Shown here piece after piece: positions 36,771 to 45,704 of a DNA stretch of 53,529 bases; the stretch's first letter is position 1, and each line of letters starts with the position of its first letter. Source of the stretch: Bacilli bacterium. Its GTDB lineage: Bacteria; Bacillota_I; Bacilli_A; RF39; UBA660. Position numbers and translations under genes: made by a program. The notes below the pieces were generated by a model. The model saw only the letters and a program-made list of their open reading frames with translations. It was not told the DNA's origin and did not search any database. The DNA lies in assembly GCA_017472015.1 (NCBI GenBank), contig JAFURC010000017.1:1-53529 (forward strand). Direction: 5' to 3'.

Positions 36771-36799
36771 TTGACAAGGTTTTTATTTAATGCTATTAT
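36771..36799 (+). promoter_or_regulatory. Strong sigma-A promoter of lysS
   Basis: TTGACA (36771-36776), 17 bp, TATTAT (36794-36799), plus an extended -10 TG at 36791-36792. Only about 25 bp separate it from the start codon, so there is no room for a T-box. Confidence 0.8.
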
Positions 36800-36825
36800 T
36801 TACTTATAAATTTAAGAGGTGTATT

Positions 36826-38298
36826 ATGCGTGAATTTACAGAACAAGAATTAGTTAGAAGAGGAAAAGTTGAAGAAATTAGAAAATTTTGTAATCCTTAT
36901 CCTGAAAGATATGAAATAAATTATACTTTAAAAGAAGCAAGTAACTTGCCAGATGAAACAAAAGATGTAAGTGTTGCTGGTCGTATTGTTTTTATGCGTA
37001 AAATGGGAAAAATGAGTTTCTTGAAAATTCGTGATTTAGAAGGAGATTTACAAATTTCTATTAAAATAGATTTAGTAGGTGATGAGAAGTATGAATTCTT
37101 CAAGTCTCTTGTTGATATTGGAGACTTCATAGGTTTTACTGGAGAAATGTTTACAACTCATACAGGAGAAAAGACTTTAAGAGCTGATGACTTTACTTTC
37201 CTTGGTAAAGCCTTAAAACCACTTCCTGAAAAATTTCACGGGGTAACTGATCCAGAGATTTGTTATCGTCAAAGATATCTTGATTTAATCATGAATGAAG
37301 ATACTAGAAAAAGATTTTTACTAAAATATGAATTTATAAAAGAAGTTAGAAGATTTTTAGAAGATGATGGTTATATTGAAATCGAAACACCGGTTTTATC
37401 AAATAAAGCAAGTGGAGCAAGTGCAAGACCATTTACAGCCCATCATAATGCCTTAGACATTGATGTTTTCTTAAGAATTGCTCCGGAAACATATTTAAAA
37501 AGAGCCGTTGTTGGGGGATTTAATAAAGTATTTGAATTTGCAAGATGTTTTCGAAATGAAGGAATTGATGCAACTCACTTACAAGATTTTACTATGCTAG
37601 AGTGTTATGCAGCTTATTATAACTACAAAGATAATATGGCATTACTTGAAAATATGTTAAAAACAGTTATTAATAAAGTATTTGGTTCTTTAGTAATTAC
37701 TATAAATGATAAAGAAGTAGATTTATCTAAGAAATGGGAAACTGTGTCATTTAGAGATTTAATCTTAAAATATGCAAATATTGATATCAGAGAAGTTAAT
37801 ACTAAAGAATTATTACTTGAGGAAATTAAAAATAAACATATTAGTTTTGAAACAGAAGATGATATAGAAGCCCTTGGATTTGGTAATTTAGTTGATGCTT
37901 TATATAAAAAAGTTGCAAGACCTAATTTAATTGAACCAACTTTCTTAGTTGAACATCCAATTGAATTATCACCACTTGCTCGTGCTAATGATGATAATAA
38001 ACAATTAACTGATAGATTCCAATTAGTCATAAACGGAGCGGAAATCATCAATGCATATTCAGAGCTTGTTGATCCAATTGATCAAGAACAAAGATTAATT
38101 CATCAAGCGGAACTTAAAGCTGGAGGGGATGAAGAAGCAATGATGATGGATTATGATTATATAAATGCTATGGAATATGGTATGCCACCAATTTCTGGTT
38201 GGGGTATGGGGCTTGACAGGGTACTTCAAGTTTTAACAGGTGTTGATAATATTAAAGACAATATTTTATTCCCTTTAATGCGACCTGAGGATAAATAA
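36826..38298 (+). CDS. lysS: Lysyl-tRNA synthetase, class II
   Basis: 490-aa homodimeric aminoacyl-tRNA synthetase. The OB-fold anticodon domain (about 50-140, VAGRIVFMRKMGKMSFLKIR) is followed by class II motif 1 (FLEDDGYIEIETPVLSN), motif 2 (FEFARCFRNEGIDATHLQDF) and motif 3 (GWGMGLDRV). Start at 36826 follows AAGAGGTG; a longer frame from 36790 starts within the promoter -10 region and is rejected. Confidence 0.97.
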   Translation: MREFTEQELVRRGKVEEIRKFCNPYPERYEINYTLKEASNLPDETKDVSVAGRIVFMRKMGKMSFLKIRDLEGDLQISIKIDLVGDEKYEFFKSLVDIGDFIGFTGEMFTTHTGEKTLRADDFTFLGKALKPLPEKFHGVTDPEICYRQRYLDLIMNEDTRKRFLLKYEFIKEVRRFLEDDGYIEIETPVLSNKASGASARPFTAHHNALDIDVFLRIAPETYLKRAVVGGFNKVFEFARCFRNEGIDATHLQDFTMLECYAAYYNYKDNMALLENMLKTVINKVFGSLVITINDKEVDLSKKWETVSFRDLILKYANIDIREVNTKELLLEEIKNKHISFETEDDIEALGFGNLVDALYKKVARPNLIEPTFLVEHPIELSPLARANDDNKQLTDRFQLVINGAEIINAYSELVDPIDQEQRLIHQAELKAGGDEEAMMMDYDYINAMEYGMPPISGWGMGLDRVLQVLTGVDNIKDNILFPLMRPEDK

Positions 38299-38312
38299 TC
38301 AATAATTAGTTT

Positions 38313-38339
38313 AGAAGAATTTAATTTCTTCTTTTTTTT
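38313..38339 (+). terminator. Terminator after lysS
   Basis: AGAAGAA (38313-38319) and TTCTTCT (38326-38332) followed by T7. Confidence 0.8.
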
Positions 38340-38390
38340 CGACATTTTTTTTGTAATCAATTTATTATACTTTTAAATAGGAGCGTGATT

Positions 38391-38831
38391 ATGAAAAGAA
38401 ATATAATAATAGTAATAACAGTTGGTATTTTAACAGGTTATTTATTCGGTCATTTAATATATAAAGATTACAAAGGACTAGAATATTTAAGTGATGATGG
38501 GAATATTTATTATGTTCAATATGGAGTTTATACATCAAATGAAGCTGCTCTTAGTAATGTATCTCAATTAGATAACTATATAATTTCTGAAAATGATGAT
38601 AAATACTATGTATATTTAGGAATAACCTCTAGTTATAACACAGCTTTAAAAATTCAAGAATTATATAAAGAAAAAGATATTCATACTTATATTCGCAGTG
38701 ATTATGTCAATAACTCCGAAACTTTAAATGTGTTAAAAGAATATGATTTTAAATTAGATAATTTAGAAAATGAAGATGATATTAATGCTGTTTTAAAAGA
38801 AATTTTTGAAAATAATGAACTCAATTTATAA
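38391..38831 (+). CDS. Membrane-anchored SPOR-like protein
   Basis: 146 aa. An N-terminal transmembrane helix (IIIVITVGILTGYLFGHLIY) is followed by a compact domain with YYVQYGVYTSNEAALSNV and KYYVYLGITSSYNTALKIQ, the two-repeat pattern of SPOR domains that bind denuded peptidoglycan. In Firmicutes such proteins occur in division and sporulation (SpoIIB-like). SPOR assignment is by pattern. ATG at 38391 follows AGGAGCG; the GTG two codons earlier is closer to it. Confidence 0.65.
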   Translation: MKRNIIIVITVGILTGYLFGHLIYKDYKGLEYLSDDGNIYYVQYGVYTSNEAALSNVSQLDNYIISENDDKYYVYLGITSSYNTALKIQELYKEKDIHTYIRSDYVNNSETLNVLKEYDFKLDNLENEDDINAVLKEIFENNELNL

Positions 38832-38875
38832 ATTTGATTTTTTTTCGAGTATATTATATTTGAGGTGATTTATTT

Positions 38876-39565
38876 ATGCTAATTAAAGATATACCAAAAA
38901 CCGAAAGACCAAGAGAAAGATTATTGAAATATGGTGTTAATAATTTATCAAATGAAGAATTACTTGCTATTATTTTAAAAACCGGAACAAATGGAGTATC
39001 TGCTAAAGATTTAGCAATTAGGATATTAAATAAAATTCATGATATTTCTAATTTAAAAGATATAAATATTCATACACTTGATAATATAAAAGGACTTGGA
39101 TTAGTAAAAAAAATCGAATTAGTTGTATTAGTTGAACTTGGAAAACGAATTTTTTTAACTAATTCTTTAAAGGAAAAAAAGAAATATACTAATCCAGAAT
39201 CTATTTATAATGATAATAAATATTTATTTTATGGTTTAAAACAAGAATATTTTTATGTTTTATATTTAGATAGTAAGAAAAATTTAATAGAAAGGAAATT
39301 GTTATTTATGGGAACAATTGATTCTAGTGTAATTCATCCAAGAGAAGTATTTAAAAATGCTTATTTATGTAGTGCTTCGTGTTTTATATGTTTACATAAT
39401 CATCCAAGTGGCGATGTTATGCCAAGTAAAGCCGATATAGAAGTTACGAAAATATTATTTGATTTAGGTAATGTTCAAGGAATTAATTTAATTGATCATT
39501 TAATTATTAGTGATAATAATTATCTTAGTTTTCATGAAGTAGGATTATTACAAGGACGGGAGTAA
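38876..39565 (+). CDS. radC: RadC family protein (JAMM/MPN domain)
   Basis: 229 aa. N-terminal helix-hairpin-helix region (LSNEELLAIILKTGTNG, NIKGLGLVKKIEL) then the JAMM metalloprotease-like fold with HPREVFKNA and zinc motif HNHPSGDVMPSKAD (His174, His176, Asp187). Cellular role uncertain despite the DNA-repair name. It precedes mreC-mreD, a standard Firmicute arrangement. GAGGTGAT precedes the ATG. Confidence 0.93.
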   Translation: MLIKDIPKTERPRERLLKYGVNNLSNEELLAIILKTGTNGVSAKDLAIRILNKIHDISNLKDINIHTLDNIKGLGLVKKIELVVLVELGKRIFLTNSLKEKKKYTNPESIYNDNKYLFYGLKQEYFYVLYLDSKKNLIERKLLFMGTIDSSVIHPREVFKNAYLCSASCFICLHNHPSGDVMPSKADIEVTKILFDLGNVQGINLIDHLIISDNNYLSFHEVGLLQGRE

Positions 39566-39568
39566 TTT

Positions 39569-40297
39569 ATGTTAAAAGTTAAAACATTTGTTATTTTAAT
39601 AATTATTTATATAATCTCATTTATAGCAATAAAAGTCGATTTAAATTTATTTTATCCTTATTATCTATTAAAAGATTTAGTTTATTTTAAGGTTGAGGCT
39701 GAAGAAATTATTTTATCAGATGAAGTTACAACTGGAATAAATTTAGAACTCAAAGCCGAATTAGAAGAGTTGAAAAAGATAAATGATATAAGTAATACAT
39801 TAACAGATTTTGATAGTGTTAAGGCTGCTGTTGTTGAAAGAAACCGAATGTATTGGTTCAATACAATTACCATTAATAAAGGAAGTAGCAGTGGTATAAA
39901 AGAGAATATGGCAGTTATTACTGGTGATGGATTAATTGGAAGAGTTAGTAAAGTAGGGAATAATACAAGTGAAGTTAAATTAATAACTACAAGTGATGTT
40001 AATAATAAAATATCAGTTATGATAAAAACTATTGATGATACTATTTATGGAGTTATGTCAGGTTATAATAGTGACACTAATACTTTACAAGTATCATCAA
40101 CTAATAAGAAATTTGATAATTTAGAAAATAGTTTAGTTTATACAAGTGGTATGGGTGGAGTGTTTCCAAGTGGTATTTTAATTGGAAATGTAACTACTAT
40201 AGAAAATGATAAATATGAAGTATCGAAAATAATCAATGTTAAACCAAGTAGCCAAATCTATAATTTTCGCTTTGTAAATGTTTTAATAAGGAAATAA
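39569..40297 (+). CDS. mreC: Rod-shape-determining protein MreC
   Basis: 242-aa elongasome scaffold. Short cytosolic N-terminus, transmembrane helix (FVILIIIYIISFIAIKV), a coiled coil (about 50-75) and the extracytoplasmic beta-barrel domain (NRMYWFNTITINKGSSSGIK, GDGLIGRVSKVG, SGMGGVFPSGILIG). Starts 3 nt after radC and 1 nt before mreD. mreB is not in the window. Confidence 0.93.
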   Translation: MLKVKTFVILIIIYIISFIAIKVDLNLFYPYYLLKDLVYFKVEAEEIILSDEVTTGINLELKAELEELKKINDISNTLTDFDSVKAAVVERNRMYWFNTITINKGSSSGIKENMAVITGDGLIGRVSKVGNNTSEVKLITTSDVNNKISVMIKTIDDTIYGVMSGYNSDTNTLQVSSTNKKFDNLENSLVYTSGMGGVFPSGILIGNVTTIENDKYEVSKIINVKPSSQIYNFRFVNVLIRK

Positions 40298-40298
40298 T

Positions 40299-40784
40299 AT
40301 GTTATATCTAATAATATTAATTACTATTTTCCTTGATTATTTTTTTATTTACTATTTTCCAAGTTATTTTAATAATTTAAATTTTTTATATCCTATGCTA
40401 ACTCTCACTTTAATTATCTTTTTGTATAAAAAAGTTGATTCTAAAAAATATTTTAAAATAGTTTTTCTAATAGGTTTTTTATATGATATTTTCTTTTCTT
40501 ATATATTTTTATTTAATAGTTTAATATTCTTGATGTTTGCTAAAATAATTAAAAAAATAGATAAATATATAAGAATTAATCTAGTTATTAATTTACTTTT
40601 AGTAATTCTTTTTATCTTTTTATATGATTTAATTTTATTTTTCTTAGTTTATTTAAGTAGTTATAATGTAGTAACTTTAAATGATTTAATTTATAAATTA
40701 AAAAATAGTTTAATTTCAAATATTTCATTCTATATCTTATTAAATTTTACTTTTAAAAATAAAAAAATATCTAAACTAAAATAA
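40299..40784 (+). CDS. mreD: Rod-shape-determining protein MreD
   Basis: 161 aa, almost entirely hydrophobic with about five helices, ending in a basic tail (KNKKISKLK). Weak sequence signature, but size, topology and position directly after mreC identify it. AAGGAAATA precedes the ATG. Confidence 0.82.
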   Translation: MLYLIILITIFLDYFFIYYFPSYFNNLNFLYPMLTLTLIIFLYKKVDSKKYFKIVFLIGFLYDIFFSYIFLFNSLIFLMFAKIIKKIDKYIRINLVINLLLVILFIFLYDLILFFLVYLSSYNVVTLNDLIYKLKNSLISNISFYILLNFTFKNKKISKLK

Positions 40785-40810
40785 TGTTTCATGATACAAT
40801 TAAATAGGGA

Positions 40811-41163
40811 TTGTTTCTAAAAAAAATAAGTATAATAATTCCATGTTATAATGAATGTGAAAGTATTTCTTTATTTTATAAGGGGGTTAAAAAGATTAAA
40901 AATATATCATTGACAAATTCTATCATTATAGGCTTTATTTTTTTTCTAATTGCCTTTATAATGATAAATGTAGTAATATTAAAACCCTTGTTACAGGAGA
41001 ATGGGCAATTGATTGGTCAAGTTTTGTTTCTATAATTTTCTTAGTAAGTGGTATTCAACTAGTAATATGTATACTTTTTGTTTTTAACTTTTTATTTCTT
41101 TTAAAATATGGTATTATTGATATTATGGGACAAGATATAAATGATATAGTTTCTTGTCTTTAG
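40811..41163 (+). pseudogene. Remnant of a GtrB/DPM1-type glycosyltransferase
   Basis: An N-terminal piece KKISIIIPCYNECESISLFY is the start of a family 2 glycosyltransferase. The catalytic middle (about 200 aa) is missing. It is fused to a membrane segment (NSIIIGFIFFLIAFIMINVV), after which the frame shifts at 40986-40992 and resumes as TGEWAIDWSSFVSIIFLVSG followed by IQLVI to a TAG at 41163. The C-terminal segment matches the paired helices of undecaprenyl-phosphate glycosyltransferases. No ATG is left at the start (TTG). Deletion plus frameshift make it non-functional. Confidence 0.7.
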
Positions 41164-41182
41164 TTTAATTTTGTGGTAAAAT
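41155..41182 (+). promoter_or_regulatory. Promoter of the ABC-F gene
   Basis: TTGTCT (41155-41160), 16 bp, TAAAAT (41177-41182) with extended TG at 41174-41175. It overlaps the decayed end of the glycosyltransferase remnant. Confidence 0.55.
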
Positions 41183-41206
41183 TAGATAGTTTTTACGGGA
41201 GGAAAA

Positions 41207-42841
41207 ATGATTACAGTTAATAATGTTAGTTTAAGATTTGGGACAAAAACTTTATTTCAAGATGTAAACTTAAAGTTTGTAGATGGGGCTTGTTATGGAT
41301 TAATAGGTGCTAATGGATCAGGTAAGTCAACGTTTTTAAAACTTTTAAATGGAGAACTTGATACGACTACCGGTGATATTATTATTCCAAAAAATGAAAG
41401 AGTATCAACTCTTGAACAAGATCACTATAAATACGATGAATTTAGGGCAATTGATGTTGTAATAATGGGAAATAAAAAGTTATATGATATAAAAGTAGAA
41501 AAAGAAGAATTGTATTCACATACAGAATTTACTGATGCTGATGGTATTCGTTTAGGAGAACTCGAGGCAGAATTTATGGAACTTAATGGTTGGGAAGCTG
41601 AAAGTGAAGCTAGTATCTTGCTTTCTAATTTAGGCGTTTTAAATAAATATCATGAACTTAAAATGAAAGATTTAGAAAACAATGATAAAGTTAAAGTATT
41701 ACTTGCTAAAAGTTTATTTCAAAATCCAGATATATTACTTCTTGATGAACCGACCAATAATTTAGATATTGAAGCCATTAATTGGTTATCCGAGTTTATT
41801 ATTGATTATCCGAATTGTTGTATAGTTGTAAGTCACGATAGGCACTTTTTAAATAATGTTTGTACACATATAGTTGATATTGATTATGGTAAATTAACTC
41901 TTTATACAGGAAATTATGATTTTTGGCGTGAGTCTAGTGAGTTATTACTAAAACAAGTAAAAGAAGCTAATCGAAAAAAAGAAGATAAAATTAAAGAATT
42001 AAAAGACTTTATTGCGAGATTCCAAGCGAATGCTTCAAAAAGTCGTCAAGCAACATCAAGAAAGAAAATATTAGAAAAAATTGAACTTGAAGAAATTATT
42101 CCGTCATCAAGAAAATATCCTTATATCGATTTTAAATTTGAAAAAGGAAATGGTAAAGAAGTATTAAATGTTGAGAATTTAACAGTTGAAGTAGATGGAA
42201 GAAAGTTATTAAATAAAGTATCTTTTAGTGTTTTAAAAGGTGATAAAATTGCTTTCTTAGGATCTAATATTCAAAAGACTTTATTATTTTCCGTGTTAAC
42301 TAAACAAAAAAAATATACTTCTGGAGAATTTAAATGGGGAAGTAATGTTTTAATTAGTTATTTTGAAAGTGATAACTCAGAATATTTTAATACGAATATT
42401 AATATTTTAGATTGGATTTCCAAATACAAAAGAATTGATGATCTTGAAATGCTAAGAAGTTTTTTAGGAAGAATGTTATTCTCAGGTGATGATGTGTTTA
42501 AATCAGTAGATGTCTTATCAGGTGGTGAAAAGGCCAGATGTATGTTATCTAAAATGATGCTTGATAATCCAAATGTTTTAATCCTTGATGAACCAACCAA
42601 CCACTTAGATCTTGAAAGTATAACATCTTTAAATACTGCTATGAAAAAGTTTCAAGGAGAAATTCTTTTTACAAGTCATGATTATGAATTAAACGAAACT
42701 GCAGCTAATAGAATAATTGAAATCCTTGAAGATGGGACTATTATTGATCGAAGAATACCATATTCAGAGTATATAAAAGATGAAAAAGTAAAAAAAATAA
42801 GAGAAAAAAATAAAAAAATAGAAAAAGTAATGCAACAATAG
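41207..42841 (+). CDS. ABC-F family ATPase, YkpA/YbiT-like
   Basis: 544-aa soluble protein with two ATP-binding cassettes and no membrane domain; such proteins act on the ribosome (translation factors or antibiotic protection). Cassette 1: GANGSGKST, Walker B ILLLDEPTNNLD. Linker with a charged helix near residues 250-290. Cassette 2: signature LSGGEKARCMLS and Walker B VLILDEPTNHLD, but the Walker A position reads GSNIQKTLL, lacking the normal GxxGxGK. Degenerate second P-loops are known in the YbiT/YkpA branch, as I recall. GGGAGG precedes the ATG. Confidence 0.92.
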   Translation: MITVNNVSLRFGTKTLFQDVNLKFVDGACYGLIGANGSGKSTFLKLLNGELDTTTGDIIIPKNERVSTLEQDHYKYDEFRAIDVVIMGNKKLYDIKVEKEELYSHTEFTDADGIRLGELEAEFMELNGWEAESEASILLSNLGVLNKYHELKMKDLENNDKVKVLLAKSLFQNPDILLLDEPTNNLDIEAINWLSEFIIDYPNCCIVVSHDRHFLNNVCTHIVDIDYGKLTLYTGNYDFWRESSELLLKQVKEANRKKEDKIKELKDFIARFQANASKSRQATSRKKILEKIELEEIIPSSRKYPYIDFKFEKGNGKEVLNVENLTVEVDGRKLLNKVSFSVLKGDKIAFLGSNIQKTLLFSVLTKQKKYTSGEFKWGSNVLISYFESDNSEYFNTNINILDWISKYKRIDDLEMLRSFLGRMLFSGDDVFKSVDVLSGGEKARCMLSKMMLDNPNVLILDEPTNHLDLESITSLNTAMKKFQGEILFTSHDYELNETAANRIIEILEDGTIIDRRIPYSEYIKDEKVKKIREKNKKIEKVMQQ

Positions 42842-42907
42842 AAAAATTAGTGTATAATTTTATTCATAAGAAAAAAAGTTAAAAATACATTTTAAAAGGT
42901 GATTGTT

Positions 42908-43861
42908 ATGAATAAAAAAGTTGTTGTTTTAGGAGGTGGGACAGGTTTATCTTGTCTTCTTCGAGGTTTAAAAGATTTTCCAGTTGATATAACGGCTATT
43001 GTTTCCGTTTGTGATGATGGAAAATCAACCGGAAGACTTCGCGAAGAATTTAATCAAGTAGCGGTTGGAGATATAAGAAGAGTTTTAATTTCCTTATCCG
43101 AAACTGAACCATTATTTGAAGAACTTTTAAATTACCGCTTTCAAACTTCTAGTGACTTAAATGGTCATACGGTTGGAAATTTATTATTAACCGCCATGAC
43201 TAATATAACAGGTAATATGAATAAAGGAATAAAATCATTAACTCGGGTTTTAAATTTAAAAGGACGAGTTATTCCTTTAACAGAAGATAACTCAATAACT
43301 CTAATGGCTTTGATGGATGATGGATGTGTTGTTGAAGGAGAGCATAACATAACTAATTATAAAGGAAAAATTCAAAAAGTTTATTATAAAACTGAACCTA
43401 AAGTAAGTCCTGATGCTATTAAAGCAATTAAACAAGCCGACCTCATTATTCTTAGCATGGGAAGTATTTATACAAGTATTGTTCCGAATTTAATTTGTAA
43501 AGGAATAAGAAATGCTATTGATTCATCAACTGCCTCTTTAATGTATATTTGTAACATTGTAACTCAACCTGGAGAAACCGATGATTTTAAAGCCAGTGAT
43601 CACATTAACTTATTAAATAGTTATTTAGGAAATAAAAAAATTGATGTTGGAATATTCAATCATGAAGAAATGGATCCAGAACTAGTTAAAAAATACGAAA
43701 CGGAAGAACAAAAAGATCCGGTTATCTTAGATCGAGAAAATTTAACTAATATAAAAATAATTGAAGATGATTTAATAACTTCCGAATCTGGAACATTTAG
43801 ACATGATACTATAAGACTTGGTTTTAATATTTTTTCCTATTTATTAAATAAAAGAAAATAA
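42908..43861 (+). CDS. yvcK: YvcK family (CofD-like) morphology/metabolism factor
   Basis: 317 aa. Nucleotide-binding Rossmann start KVVVLGGGTGLSCLLRGL, then VSVCDDGKSTGRLREE, GDIRRVLISLSE and NGHTVGNLLLTAM, all family signatures. YvcK binds UDP-GlcNAc and links cell-wall synthesis with carbon metabolism in B. subtilis. It usually sits in rapZ-yvcK-whiA; neither partner is here. ATG at 42908 with AAAGGTGA; a GTG three codons upstream overlaps that site. Confidence 0.93.
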   Translation: MNKKVVVLGGGTGLSCLLRGLKDFPVDITAIVSVCDDGKSTGRLREEFNQVAVGDIRRVLISLSETEPLFEELLNYRFQTSSDLNGHTVGNLLLTAMTNITGNMNKGIKSLTRVLNLKGRVIPLTEDNSITLMALMDDGCVVEGEHNITNYKGKIQKVYYKTEPKVSPDAIKAIKQADLIILSMGSIYTSIVPNLICKGIRNAIDSSTASLMYICNIVTQPGETDDFKASDHINLLNSYLGNKKIDVGIFNHEEMDPELVKKYETEEQKDPVILDRENLTNIKIIEDDLITSESGTFRHDTIRLGFNIFSYLLNKRK

Positions 43862-43883
43862 TTTTTAAGGGGTTGAGTAGTAA

Positions 43884-44366
43884 ATGAAAAGAATTTTAAT
43901 TGGAAAAATAATTGGAACACTTGGATTAATTTTATTTACAACAGGACTTAGTTATCTTATAACTTATCAATTAGATAGAGATAAATTTCAAGATATTAAT
44001 ATCCTAGTAACATTTGAAGATAGTAAAGAATTTACTTTAGAAAATTTAAATAAATTAGATAAAGAAAGTGCAATGCTAACGTATCCTTATATATTTGAAG
44101 TTAAAAATGAAGGAAAAAGTAAAACTTCTTATAAAATAAAAATTAAAAACTTAGAACTTAATAATTTAGAAAAAGAAAATTTAAATTATATTTTAATAAA
44201 AAATGATTTAGAAGTTAAAAGTGGATCTTTAATTGATTTAGAAGATAATTTATTGTATAATACTAATATTTTAAAAAAAGAAATCGATATTTATAAGTTA
44301 TATATTTATTTAAATCAAGAAATTGAAGATGTTAGTTGTAAATATTCTCTTATAGTAGAATCGTAA
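43884..44366 (+). CDS. Membrane-anchored extracytoplasmic protein of unknown function
   Basis: 160 aa. One N-terminal helix (IGTLGLILFTTGLSYLITYQ) then a domain with alternating hydrophobic residues suggesting beta strands (YPYIFEVKNEGKSKTSYKIK) like an immunoglobulin-type fold. Family not recognised. GGGGTTGAG precedes the ATG; eight bases before dnaD. Confidence 0.75.
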   Translation: MKRILIGKIIGTLGLILFTTGLSYLITYQLDRDKFQDINILVTFEDSKEFTLENLNKLDKESAMLTYPYIFEVKNEGKSKTSYKIKIKNLELNNLEKENLNYILIKNDLEVKSGSLIDLEDNLLYNTNILKKEIDIYKLYIYLNQEIEDVSCKYSLIVES

Positions 44367-44374
44367 GGTGAATT

Positions 44375-45040
44375 ATGAATAAATTTAAATTAAATAAAGT
44401 AATTAGTGATGGAAATATTGTAATTCCTCTTTATATTTTAAAATTTTATAAAAAATTAAATTTAACTATGGATGAATTTGTATTTTTAATGTATTTATAC
44501 AACAAACAAGATAATTTAGATTTTAATCCGGAAAAAATAGCTCTTGATATGAATTTAGATATTATGGAAGTTATGGGGTATGTTTCCGTTTTGACTGATA
44601 AAGGTTATATTAGTTTAGATGTTATAAAGACAGAGAATAATATTTTAGAAGAAGTTTTAAATTTAAGTAATTTTTATGAAAGAATCAGTACCTTTTTAAT
44701 TAATTCAGAAGATCCTAAAACAAATTCTGAAGAAAATATTTTAAAATATACAGAACATGAACTTGGAAGACCTTTAAGTTCAACAGAAATTTCAACTATA
44801 AATGGATGGATTAATAATAAAATAGATGAAAGTTTAATAAAAGAAGCCATTACTTTAGCTTTAAAAGATGGAGTATATAGTTTAAAATACATTGATAAAA
44901 TATTAGTTGATTGGTCTTCACGAGGATTTCATAGTGTAAGTGATTTATATACTCAAGAAAAACAAGAGGAAGTAAAAGAGGAAATTGAACTTGATGATTG
45001 GAATTGGTTGGATGATGAAGAAGAATATATTGTTAATTAG
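44375..45040 (+). CDS. dnaD: DnaD family primosomal protein
   Basis: 221 aa. N-terminal winged-helix DnaD domain (LYILKFYKKLNLTMDEFVFL) and C-terminal DnaB_2-type domain with GRPLSSTEISTINGWIN and YSLKYIDKILVDWSSRG (the YxxxIxxxW motif). Acidic C-terminal tail. DnaD loads the helicase with DnaB and DnaI in Firmicutes. It overlaps nth by 29 bp, and the dnaD-nth pairing is standard. Confidence 0.9.
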   Translation: MNKFKLNKVISDGNIVIPLYILKFYKKLNLTMDEFVFLMYLYNKQDNLDFNPEKIALDMNLDIMEVMGYVSVLTDKGYISLDVIKTENNILEEVLNLSNFYERISTFLINSEDPKTNSEENILKYTEHELGRPLSSTEISTINGWINNKIDESLIKEAITLALKDGVYSLKYIDKILVDWSSRGFHSVSDLYTQEKQEEVKEEIELDDWNWLDDEEEYIVN

Positions 45041-45641
45041 TGATTATTTAGATGAATTATTTCCAAATCCTAAATGTGAACTTACTTATAATACGGATTA
45101 TGAATTATTAATTAAAGTTATGTTATCAGCTCAGACAACTGATAAAGGGGTTAATAAAGTAGGTCGGGTGTTATTTTCTAAATATGATACTTTAGAAAAA
45201 TTAAAAGATGCTAACTTAGATGATATAAAAGAAATAATTAAACCAATTGGAAACTATAATAAAAAGGCTTTAAATATTTTAAAAATAAGTCGAGATTTAC
45301 TTGATAAATATGATGGAGTTGTTCCAAGAAGTCACGTGGAACTTGAAAGTTTAAGTGGAGTAGGTAGAAAAACGGCTAATGTGGTTTTAGGAGAATTATT
45401 TGATATTCCTTCATTTGCCGTGGATACTCATGTAATAAGAGTTTCCAACAGATTAGGTTTAGTTAATTCACTTGATCCCTTAGTAATTGAAGAAAATTTG
45501 AAAAAAGTATTTAACAAAGAAAAATGGAATAAACTTCATAAGCAATTAGTTTTATTCGGAAGATATCATTGTCAAGCCAAAAAACCGAGTTGTACGAATT
45601 GTAATTTAAAAGATATTTGTAAACATCAAGAAAAAAATTGA
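45012..45641 (+). CDS. nth: Endonuclease III (base-excision repair glycosylase/AP lyase)
   Basis: 209 aa from the ATG at 45012. Helix-hairpin-helix LSGVGRKTANVVLG with catalytic Lys120, catalytic Asp138 in VDTHV, and a [4Fe-4S] cluster from Cys187, Cys194, Cys197 and Cys203 (C-x6-C-x2-C-x5-C). Removes oxidised pyrimidines. Start lies inside dnaD without a clear Shine-Dalgarno, implying coupling; the second of two tandem ATGs is equally possible. Confidence 0.94.
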   Translation: MMKKNILLISDYLDELFPNPKCELTYNTDYELLIKVMLSAQTTDKGVNKVGRVLFSKYDTLEKLKDANLDDIKEIIKPIGNYNKKALNILKISRDLLDKYDGVVPRSHVELESLSGVGRKTANVVLGELFDIPSFAVDTHVIRVSNRLGLVNSLDPLVIEENLKKVFNKEKWNKLHKQLVLFGRYHCQAKKPSCTNCNLKDICKHQEKN

Positions 45642-45704
45642 TGTTTTTTTTTCATAAAGTAATATTAAAAGAATATGATTTAATGATTAAAAGGGGGAAT
45701 AGTT

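Noticed and set aside
36740..36825. T-box riboswitch ahead of lysS
   Set aside because: Only about 25 nt between the -10 and the start codon; no room for specifier loop and antiterminator.
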